8,147 nucleotides of DNA, taken from Spirochaetaceae bacterium. GTDB lineage: Bacteria; Spirochaetota; Spirochaetia; Treponematales; Breznakiellaceae. Position numbers and translations under genes: made by a program. Shown piece by piece: positions 1-6,517 of the stretch; position 1 is the stretch's first letter, and each line of letters begins with the position of its first letter. Location of the stretch: the NCBI GenBank assembly GCA_031273985.1, contig JAISQV010000052.1:1-8147 (forward strand), given 5' to 3'. The notes under the pieces were generated by a model that did no database searches, was not told the origin of the DNA, and saw only the letters and a program-made list of their open reading frames with translations.

Positions 1-2590
1 CCCCGCTTCTAAAGGCATCTATTCCCTGGAGCGTAAGGGAGAGGCCCGATCCGAACTGCTCCCAGCCGTAGCGTCTCAGGCTGGAAAGTTCCAGCTCCGT
101 GGAGAAGGCGAAGAGGGGGGGCGCATATTTCCAGGAGTAGGGATGCGAGCCGTCCCCCGGATCCAGGGCGAAAAGCTGGACCTGGGCCTTGGGCGCGATG
201 TTGAGCCACAGGGCTTCCCCCCCCAGGCCGCTTCGCAGGGCCGTGCTGAGGGATGCGGCGGATTCCCGAATCGTTCCGGACCAGCGGCTCGTCGTTTTGT
301 CGAGATCGTCGGAAAGGGAAAGTATCAGGGGGAAGCCGAACCGGTAGTTGGTCCATTCAAGTAAAAAGGCGCCGGTGAGGGAGCGGACATCGAGGGAAGC
401 GGAGAGCACAATACGGTTTTCTTCGATGGGGTCCGCCATGTAGGAAAAGATTCCCATCCCGTCCAGGCTCAGCCCCAGGGAAGAGCCGGTCTGCCGTACC
501 AGGGGCAGGGGGAGCCAGAGTTTGAGGGGATTGAGGTAGCCCAGGCCGAAGTAGCGCCCCGTTTCACGGGGCTGTTCCGGAGCGCCCTGCGCCGGGGCGG
601 AGGCCGGAAGGGCCGCTTCGGTCAGGCCTGCTTCGCCCGGGTCCGTGCTGGACAGGTCCGTGCCGGGCAGGCCCGCTTCGGCTGCGCCGCTCGATGCCGC
701 TTCGCCCAGGTCCGTACCGGACAAATCCGCGCCGGGAAGCGCCGTTGCCCGGTAAATACCCCCCCAGGGTATGAGGCGCAGCGCCGCCCTAGTCCCCTCC
801 GGCGCATCGGGGTAACGCATGAGGGCGTCCCAGGGGCTAAAGGCCCCCCGGTAATACACGCGCCCCCCCGCCTGGACGGGGAGGAAGACCCCGCCGGAAA
901 AATCTTTCCCCGCGAAACTCACGCTTCCGGCCTCCCCCTCCGCCGGATAGTCCGGGTTCAGTTCCGCAGCGCCGAGTTTGTACATCCTGCCGTCGTGATT
1001 GTAGGAAAAGAAGATTCGCCCCTCCGAGACGCCCAGCCCCCGCAGGTAACGCCAGTAATCCCTGTCCTCCGGCAGATCCGTAGCAAGGGTATAGATTTCC
1101 CGCTCTTCATAATCGTAAAGGCAGAGTTCCCGCCTTCCCTCTTTGGCGGCGATAAAGATGATGCGGCGCTCATCCAGGGCAACGGGCCCCGAGTAGAGCA
1201 GTTCCGCGCTTCCCCGGAGCAGCACCTCCCTGGTTTCCCCCCTTCCGCTCCCCCGGATAAAGACAATATCGTTCCGGTGGCCCCGGGCGGAGATTCCCAC
1301 CACGCCGTCCCGGAAATAAGATGCATAGTACAAGCGTTCCCAGCTCCGGCCCGTCCTCCCCCCGCCGCCCCGGTACTCGGTAACCACCGCCCGGGCGCGG
1401 AAACCGCTCGTCCCCTCGTAGCGGTAGGAGGAGATCAGCGCCGCGCCGCCGTTTTCCCGGAGGGCAAGATGGTAGGCGGTAGTATCCGTGTTGAAGGCGG
1501 TCCTGCTTTCGCCGGTCGCCGGATCGTAGCGGAACACCCTGCCCGAAAGCCGGTCCAGAAGAAACACCCTGCCGCCGCCCGATGCCAGGGCCTTTATCAA
1601 AATCTTTCTATTGTGCCGGGGCCCCCGGTAGAGGGGCTCCCCAGGGTCGAGAACGCCGGTGATCCACAGGGACTGCTTGAACTCCCGCCACGCATCGGCA
1701 AAGGGCCGCCCGTAGACGCCCTCAAAATGACGGTAAAAACCGGCCCGCAGAAAAAACAACGAGGGCGGGTGGAATCCGCCCATGGCCTGCCAGAGCTGCG
1801 CATAGCGATCCATGCCGTACTTTTGCTGCAGCCAGGCGGAAAAGTACCCCCCGTACCAGTAATAACTGTTTCCCCAGGGCGGGTAGTCGTAGACTCCGGA
1901 CGCCTCGAAGGGGCTGAGAAAAGTATCGTCCAGGATCATCTGAAAGAGATACTCCCGGTACAAAGGGTCCCCGGCCCTGCCGGTACTGTGCACCGCCCCT
2001 TTTGCCCCTTCAAGCCCTTCCGCCCCTTCGCCGCCGGCCTCGTCCAGGCTTTCCAGACTCTCCAGGCTTACCGCAGCGCCCTCCACCATGAAGAGCGGGC
2101 TGTTCAGCGCCGCCGGGTACACCCACCCGCCAAAAATCCGGCCGAGCCCCCGGAAAAAAGGCTTTCTGCTGCTCAGAGAGACGGCGTGGACAAGCTCATG
2201 AAGAAACAGATTTTCCAGCGAGTTGGGAAAGGCCGTCCATTCCAGGTCCATGGCCGTATCGAAAATAATGATGTGCGGATAGGGAACGTGGATTTCAACA
2301 CTGTTGTGCAGGCCCGTGTGGGGCGTCACGGCCACGGGAATGCGGCCCTGAACCTCTATGCCCAGCATGGCGGAAACCCTGCCGTACATCGCGTCGGCAA
2401 AACCCGCCAGGCTGCGGGCGGTCTCCTCGGCCTCACCGGGAAAAATTATCTCAAAATGCTCCGTCCGAATCACCGAAAAGGACGTGAAGGGCCGGAAAAA
2501 CTGCGCCTCCAGCGGAGCGGCCGCCCAGACCAAAAAGGCAAAGGCCCAGAGAAGGCCCCCGGAAAGCCGCTGACGTGAAGAGTATCGCAT
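1..2590 (-). CDS. Secreted HExxH metallopeptidase (peptidase MA-like) with beta-propeller and putative outer-membrane barrel; C-terminus outside window
   Basis: This frame is open from ATG at 2588-2590 to the left edge, 863 codons without a stop, so the C-terminus is missing. Residues 1-30 form a Sec signal peptide: basic start, hydrophobic core at about 11-25, likely cleavage after PLEA (residue 29), no lipobox. Residues 40-200 resemble the peptidase MA/gluzincin fold: HELVH at 131-135 gives two zinc His and the catalytic Glu, and MVEGAA at 168-173 supplies the likely third ligand, E170. Residues 330-610 are rich in short strands with turns such as YDPATGE and LYDYEERE, as in PD40/TolB-like propellers. 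Residues 617-663 are an Ala/Gly/Asp-rich linker. From about 677 on, alternating strands follow, opening with a YLNPLKLWLPLP segment like that before the barrel in other PD40-barrel proteins. No clear Shine-Dalgarno precedes the ATG; it was chosen because it gives a complete signal peptide. The reading frame is certain, the peptidase call strong, and the propeller and barrel calls are inferred from sequence character. The substrate is unknown. Confidence 0.85.
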   Translation of the reverse strand, partial: MRYSSRQRLSGGLLWAFAFLVWAAAPLEAQFFRPFTSFSVIRTEHFEIIFPGEAEETARSLAGFADAMYGRVSAMLGIEVQGRIPVAVTPHTGLHNSVEIHVPYPHIIIFDTAMDLEWTAFPNSLENLFLHELVHAVSLSSRKPFFRGLGRIFGGWVYPAALNSPLFMVEGAAVSLESLESLDEAGGEGAEGLEGAKGAVHSTGRAGDPLYREYLFQMILDDTFLSPFEASGVYDYPPWGNSYYWYGGYFSAWLQQKYGMDRYAQLWQAMGGFHPPSLFFLRAGFYRHFEGVYGRPFADAWREFKQSLWITGVLDPGEPLYRGPRHNRKILIKALASGGGRVFLLDRLSGRVFRYDPATGESRTAFNTDTTAYHLALRENGGAALISSYRYEGTSGFRARAVVTEYRGGGGRTGRSWERLYYASYFRDGVVGISARGHRNDIVFIRGSGRGETREVLLRGSAELLYSGPVALDERRIIFIAAKEGRRELCLYDYEEREIYTLATDLPEDRDYWRYLRGLGVSEGRIFFSYNHDGRMYKLGAAELNPDYPAEGEAGSVSFAGKDFSGGVFLPVQAGGRVYYRGAFSPWDALMRYPDAPEGTRAALRLIPWGGIYRATALPGADLSGTDLGEAASSGAAEAGLPGTDLSSTDPGEAGLTEAALPASAPAQGAPEQPRETGRYFGLGYLNPLKLWLPLPLVRQTGSSLGLSLDGMGIFSYMADPIEENRIVLSASLDVRSLTGAFLLEWTNYRFGFPLILSLSDDLDKTTSRWSGTIRESAASLSTALRSGLGGEALWLNIAPKAQVQLFALDPGDGSHPYSWKYAPPLFAFSTELELSSLRRYGWEQFGSGLSLTLQGIDAFRSG
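602..742 (-). repeat. 23-residue tandem duplication (degenerate) forming an Ala/Gly/Asp linker
   Basis: Inside the envelope protein, two adjacent 23-residue units begin LPGADLSGTDLGEA and LPGTDLSSTDPGEA. At the DNA level, a stretch of about 40 bases starting at 631 recurs at 700, a shift of 69 bases (23 codons), with only a handful of mismatches. The unit lies between the propeller-like part and the barrel-like part and reads as a flexible hinge. The duplication is seen directly; the hinge role is inferred. Confidence 0.8.
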
Positions 2591-2653
2591 GGCGCGGAGC
2601 CACTGTACTACAGGCGGCCCCCGCTTCGCAAGGAGCAGGGAAAGAAGGGCATG

Positions 2654-2670
2654 AGGGGGCCAAGCCCCCT
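2654..2670. repeat. Hairpin A, 7-bp stem, loop CAA
   Basis: Perfect inverted repeat AGGGGGC / GCCCCCT around a 3-base loop. It lies 64 bases upstream of the envelope protein start and is the most distal of five hairpins after nifJ. No T-run follows it on the minus strand, so an intrinsic terminator is not supported. Confidence 0.75.
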
Positions 2671-2677
2671 ACGCTCC

Positions 2678-2707
2678 GAAGGTTTGCGACATAGCCGCAA
2701 ACGCTTC
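2678..2707. repeat. Hairpin B, 7+4-bp stem with one bulged base
   Basis: GTTTGCG (2682-2688) pairs with CGCAAAC (2696-2702) across a 7-base loop. A further GAAG/CTTC pairing extends the stem past a single bulged G at 2703. The conserved pairing beyond a bulge suggests a folded RNA or DNA element rather than chance. Confidence 0.7.
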
Positions 2708-2720
2708 TCCGCTACCCCCG

Positions 2721-2737
2721 TGCGGGGACACCCCGCA
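2721..2737. repeat. Hairpin C, 7-bp GC-rich stem, loop ACA
   Basis: Perfect inverted repeat TGCGGGG / CCCCGCA around a 3-base loop, in the middle of the hairpin cluster between nifJ and the envelope protein gene. No T-run adjoins it on either strand. Confidence 0.75.
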
Positions 2738-2757
2738 ACGCCCCGTACTCTCTCCCC

Positions 2758-2780
2758 GGAGTTTTGCGCAGCAAAACTCC
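2758..2780. repeat. Hairpin D, 10-bp stem, loop GCA
   Basis: Perfect inverted repeat GGAGTTTTGC / GCAAAACTCC around a 3-base loop. The stem itself carries T and A runs, but no free T-run follows the stem, so a classical rho-independent terminator is not clear. Confidence 0.8.
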
Positions 2781-2793
2781 CAAGCTGAAGCCT

Positions 2794-2833
2794 GCTCAAA
2801 GGTTGCTCCCCTTGCGGGGCGCAACCTTTGAGC
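2794..2833. repeat. Hairpin E, 13-bp stem plus inner 4-bp stem, just after nifJ
   Basis: GCTCAAAGGTTGC (2794-2806) pairs perfectly with GCAACCTTTGAGC (2821-2833). After one mismatch (T2807/C2820) an inner CCCC/GGGG stem closes on a TTGC loop. It begins 18 bases after the TAA that ends the nifJ reading frame, so it will sit at the 3' end of the nifJ transcript. There is no T-run. It may stabilise the 3' end, act with Rho, or be part of a dispersed repeat. Confidence 0.8.
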
Positions 2834-2851
2834 CTTGCGGCCTCAGCAGCG

Positions 2852-3112
2852 TTAGAAGGGCCGCTCGGCCAGGTACTTGTATTCCTTCCAGGTGCGGTCA
2901 ACCTGGGCCTGGGCCTTGGCCAGCAAAGCCGCTGCCCGCTCCGGGCTTGCCGCCTGGAGGCTCTTGAAGCGGACTTCCTTGTACATGAAGTCCTCAAGCT
3001 TCGTGGTAGCCTCCTTCGAGTCCAGCAGGAAGGGGTTTTTCCCCTCCTCCTTGAGCCGGGGATCGTAGCGGAAGAGGGGCCAAAGCCCGCTGCTTACCGC
3101 CGCCTTCTGCTG
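2852..3112 (-). pseudogene. nifJ: C-terminal 86 codons of nifJ beyond the amber codon
   Basis: Directly after the TAG, in the same frame, the sequence reads QQKAAVSSGLWPLFRYDPR, then KNPFLLDSKE, a LEDFMYKEVRFKSL segment and a helical tail ending AERPF before TAA at 2852-2854. These match the end of the PFOR TPP domain, which usually has a WPLYRYDPR-like segment, a NPFxLDSKEP-like segment and a EVRF-like segment. No start codon or ribosome site gives it a separate life. Codon use is like the rest of nifJ and I see no frameshift or decay. It is either translated by readthrough or suppression, or cut off by a very recent nonsense mutation or a sequence error. Confidence 0.9.
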
Positions 3113-3115
3113 CTA
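3113..3115 (-). other. nifJ: In-frame TAG codon inside nifJ
   Basis: On the minus strand the codons run AAG GGT CAG TAG CAG CAG AAG. The family has a variable, polar position here (SKG followed by two or three mixed residues and then QK). A single C-to-T transition in a CAG codon would create the TAG. No other real gene in the window contains or ends with TAG: the DUF5312-like gene ends in TGA and the nifJ frame in TAA. Confidence 0.95.
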
Positions 3116-6100
3116 CTGACCCTTGCTCATATCTATGCCGTGGTTGATGCAGTGGGAGTACGCGATGATGATGGAAGTCCCCGGATAAGCCTCCGCCTCC
3201 CGGAATGCCCTGATCGTCTGACTGATATTGGCGCCCATGGCGATCTTTGCCACATACACATAGCCGTAGCTCATGGCCATGGCCCCCAGATCCTTCTTGG
3301 CGCTCTCTTTGCCCGCCGCGGCGAATTTGGCAATGGCCCCCACCGGGGTAGCTTTGGACATCTGGCCGCCGGTGTTGGAGTAGACTTCCGTATCCATCAC
3401 CAGAATATTCACATTCCGGCCCGACGCTATCACATGGTCCAGCCCGCCGTAACCTATATCGTAGCCCCAGCCGTCGCCGCCCAGAATCCAGACGGAGCGC
3501 TTGACGAAGTGGTCCGCCAGGGAGAGGAGCAGCTTTGCCGTGGGCCTGGTATCGTCCCGGAGGGCGGCCTTGAGATCATCCACCTGCTTCCGCTGTTCCT
3601 CAACCGCCGCATCGTCCTCCTGGGCGTTTCCCAGAATCCGGTCGATCAGGGCCGCCTGAATCCCCTCGGACTTTGACTTGAGGGCCACCTCCCGGGCGTG
3701 TTCGGCGAGTTTGTCGCTGGTAAGCCGCATCCCCAGGCCGAACTCGGCGGCGTCCTCAAAGAGGCTGTTGGACCAGACCGGGCCCCGGCCGTCGGGCCGT
3801 CGGGCGTAGGGGGTGGTGGGAAGGTTCCCTCCGTAAATCGAGGAACAGCCCGTGGCGTTGGCTATTACCGCCCGGTCGCCGAAAAGCTGGGAAAGCAGCT
3901 TCACGTAGGGGGTTTCGCCGCAGCCGCCGCAGGCCCCGGAGAACTCAAAGAGGGGCCGCTTGTAGGCCAGGCCCTTGGGGGTGCCCAGGTTGAGCTCCTC
4001 CGCAGGCGTATCGGGGAGGCTCAGGAAGTAGTCCCAGGCCTCGGCCTGCTCCCGGTGGAATTCGGGATCATCGGCAAAGGGCTTCCAGGAGAGGGCCTTG
4101 CGGCTGGGGTCTTCTTTGGACTTGCCGGGGCAGCCATTGATACAGGCCCCGCACTCCATACAATCCTCACTGGACAGGAAGAGGGCCATCTTTTTTCCCT
4201 CCACCGCCTTGGGCTTCACCTCCGCCGACTTGACCCCGGCGGGCGCCCCGGACAGTTCCGCGGCGCTCAGATTCCTGAAACGGATACAGGCGTGGGAACA
4301 CACCGCGGCGCAGGTGCCGCACTGAACGCAGAGCGCGGGGTCCCAGGCGGGAACCCGCTCGGCCACGGCTCGCTTCTCGTACTGCGTCGTGGCTGTGGGG
4401 AAGGTGCCGTCTTCGGGGATCTTGCTCACCGGGAGCTTGTCCCCCTCCTGAACGGAAACGCTGCCCAGCACCTCCCGGATCCAGTCGTCCTTGGCGCCGG
4501 CAAAGGGCTTCTTCATGTGGAGGCCCCCCTCGCTGCGGGCGGGGTACTTCACCTCTTCCACCGCCGCCAGGGCCAAATCGATCGTGGCATTGTTCTTTTC
4601 CACCACATCGGCGCCCTTCTTACCGTAGGACTTTTCAATAAATTTCTTCATGTACTTGACCGCCTCATCCTGGGGGAGGACCCCGGAAATCTTGAAGTAG
4701 GCGGCCTGCATGACCACATTGATGCGGTTCCCCATCCCGGCCTTGCGGGCAATCTCGGCGGCGTTGATCACAAAGAATTTGAGTTTCTTGGCGATGATGC
4801 GCTCCTGCGCCTCCACGGGCAGCTCCTTCCACACCTCGGCGGCGTCGAAGGGGCTGTTGAGGAGGAAGACGCCCCCCTGCTTCACGTTGGCAAGTACATC
4901 CAGAACTTCCATGTAGGAAAACTTGTGGCAGGCCAGGAAATCGGCTTTGGTGATGAGGTAGGGGCGGCGTATCGCGCCCTTGCCAAAACGCAGGTGGCTG
5001 ATGGTAAAGCCCCCGGACTTCTTCGAGTCGTAGGAAAAATAGGCCTGGGCGGAAAGTTCCGGTTTTGCGTCCCCGATGATCTTGATGGAATTTTTGTTGG
5101 CCCCCACGGTGCCGTCGGAGCCGAGGCCATAGAACATGGCCTCGTTCATGCCCTCTTCCTCCAGGACAAAGTGCTCGTCGTAGCCGAGGCTCTTCCCCAG
5201 AACATCGTCCTTGATTCCCACGGAGAAGCCCTCAATCTTCTTGCCGGAAAGATTGTCGAAGACCGCCCTGACCATGGCCGGGGTGAACTCCTTCGAGCCG
5301 AGGCCGTAGCGCCCGCCGATTATCGCGGGCAGGGATTTCCAGGGCGCCTTCCCGGCCTGGGTTATGACGCCGCAGGCGGTCATCACATCCTCGTAGAGGG
5401 GTTCGCCCAGGGAGCCGGGCTCCTTGGTCCGGTCCAGCACGGCGATGGAGCGGACCGATGGGGGCAGGGCCTTCACGAAGGCGGCGGCGTCAAAGGGCCG
5501 GTAGAGCCGCACCTTGAGCAGCCCGACTTTTTCACCCTTCGACACGAGGTACTCCACGGTTTCCTCGCAGGTTTCCGCCCCGCTTCCCATGATCACAATG
5601 ACCTTTTCTGCGTCCCTGGCGCCGAAGTAGTCGAACAGGTGATAGGCCCGCCCGGTGAGTCCGGCGTAACGGTCCATCGCCGCCTGCACGATGTCCGGGG
5701 TCGCCAGGTAGTATTTGTTCACCCCCTCCCGGCCCTGGAAGTAGGTGTCCGGGTTTTGGGCGGTCCCCCGCATGGAGGGTTTCTCCGGGCTCAGCCCCCG
5801 CAGCCGGTGGGCCAGGACAAGCTCCTCGTCTATCATCTCCCGCATCACATCGTAGGGCACTTCCTCAATCTTCTGGAATTCGTGGCTGGTTCTGAACCCG
5901 TCGAAGAAGTGGAGGAAGGGTATGCGCGCCCTCAAGGTGGAGGCGTGGGCGATTATCGCCATGTCCATCACTTCCTGAACGGAGTTACTGGCAAGCATGG
6001 CCCAGCCGGTCTGCCGGCAGGCCATTACATCTTGGTGGTCGCCAAAGATCGAGAGGCTGCTCGTGGCCAGGGCGCGGGCGGCAATGTGGAAAACCGTCGA

Positions 6101-6418
6101 GGTGAGCTCCCCGGCGATCTTGTACATATTGGGGATCATGAGGAGCAGCCCCTGGCTGGCGGTAAAGGTGGTGGAGAGGGCGCCCGTGGTGAGAGCCCCG
6201 TGTACCGCGCCCGCCGCACCGGCTTCGGATTGCATTTCCACCACCTGCGGAACGGTTCCCCACAGATTCTTCCTGCCCTGGGCGGAAAATTCATCCGCCA
6301 ACTCCCCCATGGGGCTGGACGGGGTTATAGGGTAAATGGCGATTACTTCGCTCAACGCATGAGCAACGTAAGCCGCGGCAGTGTTGCCGTCGATCATTAC
6401 CATGTTTTTACCGGACAT
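3113..6418 (-). CDS. nifJ: Pyruvate:ferredoxin (flavodoxin) oxidoreductase, interrupted by an in-frame amber codon
   Basis: This single-chain PFOR oxidatively decarboxylates pyruvate with CoA to acetyl-CoA and CO2, passing electrons to ferredoxin in the cytoplasm. Numbered from the ATG at 6418: YPITPSSPM at 29-37 and a SEAGA motif with Glu65 form the N-terminal pyruvate/TPP domain. Two ferredoxin-type 4Fe-4S motifs follow, Cys697/700/703/707 and Cys753/756/759/763. The proximal cluster is ligated by Cys830 and Cys833 (CGGCGE), Cys858 (ATGCSS) and Cys1090 (SHCINHG). The TPP/Mg motif is GDGWGYD at 981-987, with TEVYSNTGGQ about 25 residues on. The start at 6418 is preferred over the ATG at 6431-6433 because GGAAGGAAG precedes it at good spacing; the upstream ATG has no such site. 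The frame stops at TAG after 1101 residues, but homologous sequence continues in the same frame for 86 more, giving a family-typical total near 1190. Identity is certain; whether the product is full length is not. Confidence 0.97.
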   Translation of the reverse strand: MSGKNMVMIDGNTAAAYVAHALSEVIAIYPITPSSPMGELADEFSAQGRKNLWGTVPQVVEMQSEAGAAGAVHGALTTGALSTTFTASQGLLLMIPNMYKIAGELTSTVFHIAARALATSSLSIFGDHQDVMACRQTGWAMLASNSVQEVMDMAIIAHASTLRARIPFLHFFDGFRTSHEFQKIEEVPYDVMREMIDEELVLAHRLRGLSPEKPSMRGTAQNPDTYFQGREGVNKYYLATPDIVQAAMDRYAGLTGRAYHLFDYFGARDAEKVIVIMGSGAETCEETVEYLVSKGEKVGLLKVRLYRPFDAAAFVKALPPSVRSIAVLDRTKEPGSLGEPLYEDVMTACGVITQAGKAPWKSLPAIIGGRYGLGSKEFTPAMVRAVFDNLSGKKIEGFSVGIKDDVLGKSLGYDEHFVLEEEGMNEAMFYGLGSDGTVGANKNSIKIIGDAKPELSAQAYFSYDSKKSGGFTISHLRFGKGAIRRPYLITKADFLACHKFSYMEVLDVLANVKQGGVFLLNSPFDAAEVWKELPVEAQERIIAKKLKFFVINAAEIARKAGMGNRINVVMQAAYFKISGVLPQDEAVKYMKKFIEKSYGKKGADVVEKNNATIDLALAAVEEVKYPARSEGGLHMKKPFAGAKDDWIREVLGSVSVQEGDKLPVSKIPEDGTFPTATTQYEKRAVAERVPAWDPALCVQCGTCAAVCSHACIRFRNLSAAELSGAPAGVKSAEVKPKAVEGKKMALFLSSEDCMECGACINGCPGKSKEDPSRKALSWKPFADDPEFHREQAEAWDYFLSLPDTPAEELNLGTPKGLAYKRPLFEFSGACGGCGETPYVKLLSQLFGDRAVIANATGCSSIYGGNLPTTPYARRPDGRGPVWSNSLFEDAAEFGLGMRLTSDKLAEHAREVALKSKSEGIQAALIDRILGNAQEDDAAVEEQRKQVDDLKAALRDDTRPTAKLLLSLADHFVKRSVWILGGDGWGYDIGYGGLDHVIASGRNVNILVMDTEVYSNTGGQMSKATPVGAIAKFAAAGKESAKKDLGAMAMSYGYVYVAKIAMGANISQTIRAFREAEAYPGTSIIIAYSHCINHGIDMSKGQ

Positions 6419-6422
6419 ATTA

Positions 6423-6431
6423 CTTCCTTCC
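6423..6431 (-). promoter_or_regulatory. Ribosome binding site deciding the nifJ start
   Basis: GGAAGGAAG lies 4 bases before the ATG at 6416-6418, with the GGAAGG core about 7 bases before it. The alternative ATG at 6431-6433 overlaps this site and has only AGAGA upstream. The first five residues of the longer reading (MEGSN) are therefore probably leader RNA. Confidence 0.75.
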
Positions 6432-6446
6432 ATTCTCTAAAAGTTG

Positions 6447-6480
6447 AGTCTTTCCCAAAACTGAAGTTTTGGGAAAGACT
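6447..6480. repeat. Perfect 16-bp inverted repeat in the nifJ leader
   Basis: AGTCTTTCCCAAAACT (6447-6462) and AGTTTTGGGAAAGACT (6465-6480) are exact reverse complements separated by GA. In RNA from the minus strand the stem would close on a C(UUCA)G-type tetraloop. On that strand it is followed by CAACTTTTAGAG, which has only a short T-run. It lies 28 bases upstream of the nifJ ATG and 33 bases after the stop of the DUF5312-like gene. It may be a weak terminator of the upstream gene, a 5' stabilising stem of nifJ mRNA, an operator, or a copy of a dispersed repeat. The structure is certain, the role is not. Confidence 0.9.
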
Positions 6481-6487
6481 TACTTAC

Positions 6488-6517
6488 AATTAACGTAGCT
6501 TTTGGGCAATAATTCAA
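6488..6517 (-). promoter_or_regulatory. Possible sigma70-type promoter for nifJ
   Basis: TTGAAT (6517-6512) and TTAATT (6493-6488) are spaced by 18 bases in the only AT-rich stretch nearby. The -35 matches 4 of 6 and the -10 only 3 of 6 consensus bases. If real, transcription would start at the very edge of the 16-bp inverted repeat. This is a weak call based on position and base composition. Confidence 0.3.

Larger units (their letters stand above)
2591..2851. other. Intergenic region between nifJ and the envelope protein gene
   Basis: This stretch of 261 bases contains no credible gene; the short frames crossing it are in the wrong frame or overlap flanking genes. It holds the five hairpins listed separately. 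I see no convincing promoter for the downstream gene and no strong ribosome site near its ATG, so that gene may be transcribed through from nifJ or from a promoter type I cannot recognise. Confidence 0.7.

Noticed and set aside
958..1326. 122-codon minus-strand frame
   Set aside because: It is in another frame inside the envelope protein gene and shows no domain or ribosome site.
995..2578. 527-codon plus-strand open frame
   Set aside because: It lies opposite the envelope protein gene, whose minus-strand frame has a signal peptide and HELVH motif and is open over its whole visible length. The plus-strand product is Pro/Arg/Gly-rich with no recognisable domain.
2654..2833. CRISPR array
   Set aside because: The hairpins have different sequences and irregular spacing; there is no repeated unit with equal spacers.
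2608..2997. 129-codon minus-strand frame across the end of nifJ and the hairpin region
   Set aside because: It overlaps the conserved nifJ tail in a different frame and is Arg/Ser/Pro-rich, typical of a shadow frame.
3113..3115. Pyrrolysine at the nifJ TAG
   Set aside because: PFOR is not a known pyrrolysine protein and nothing in the window supports Pyl machinery. A changed Gln codon explains the site more simply, so Pyl is kept only as a check item.
3698..6493. 931-codon plus-strand open frame opposite nifJ
   Set aside because: It is fully antisense to an unmistakable nifJ, has a Gly/Pro/His-rich low-information sequence and arises from the high GC content of the codon third positions of nifJ.
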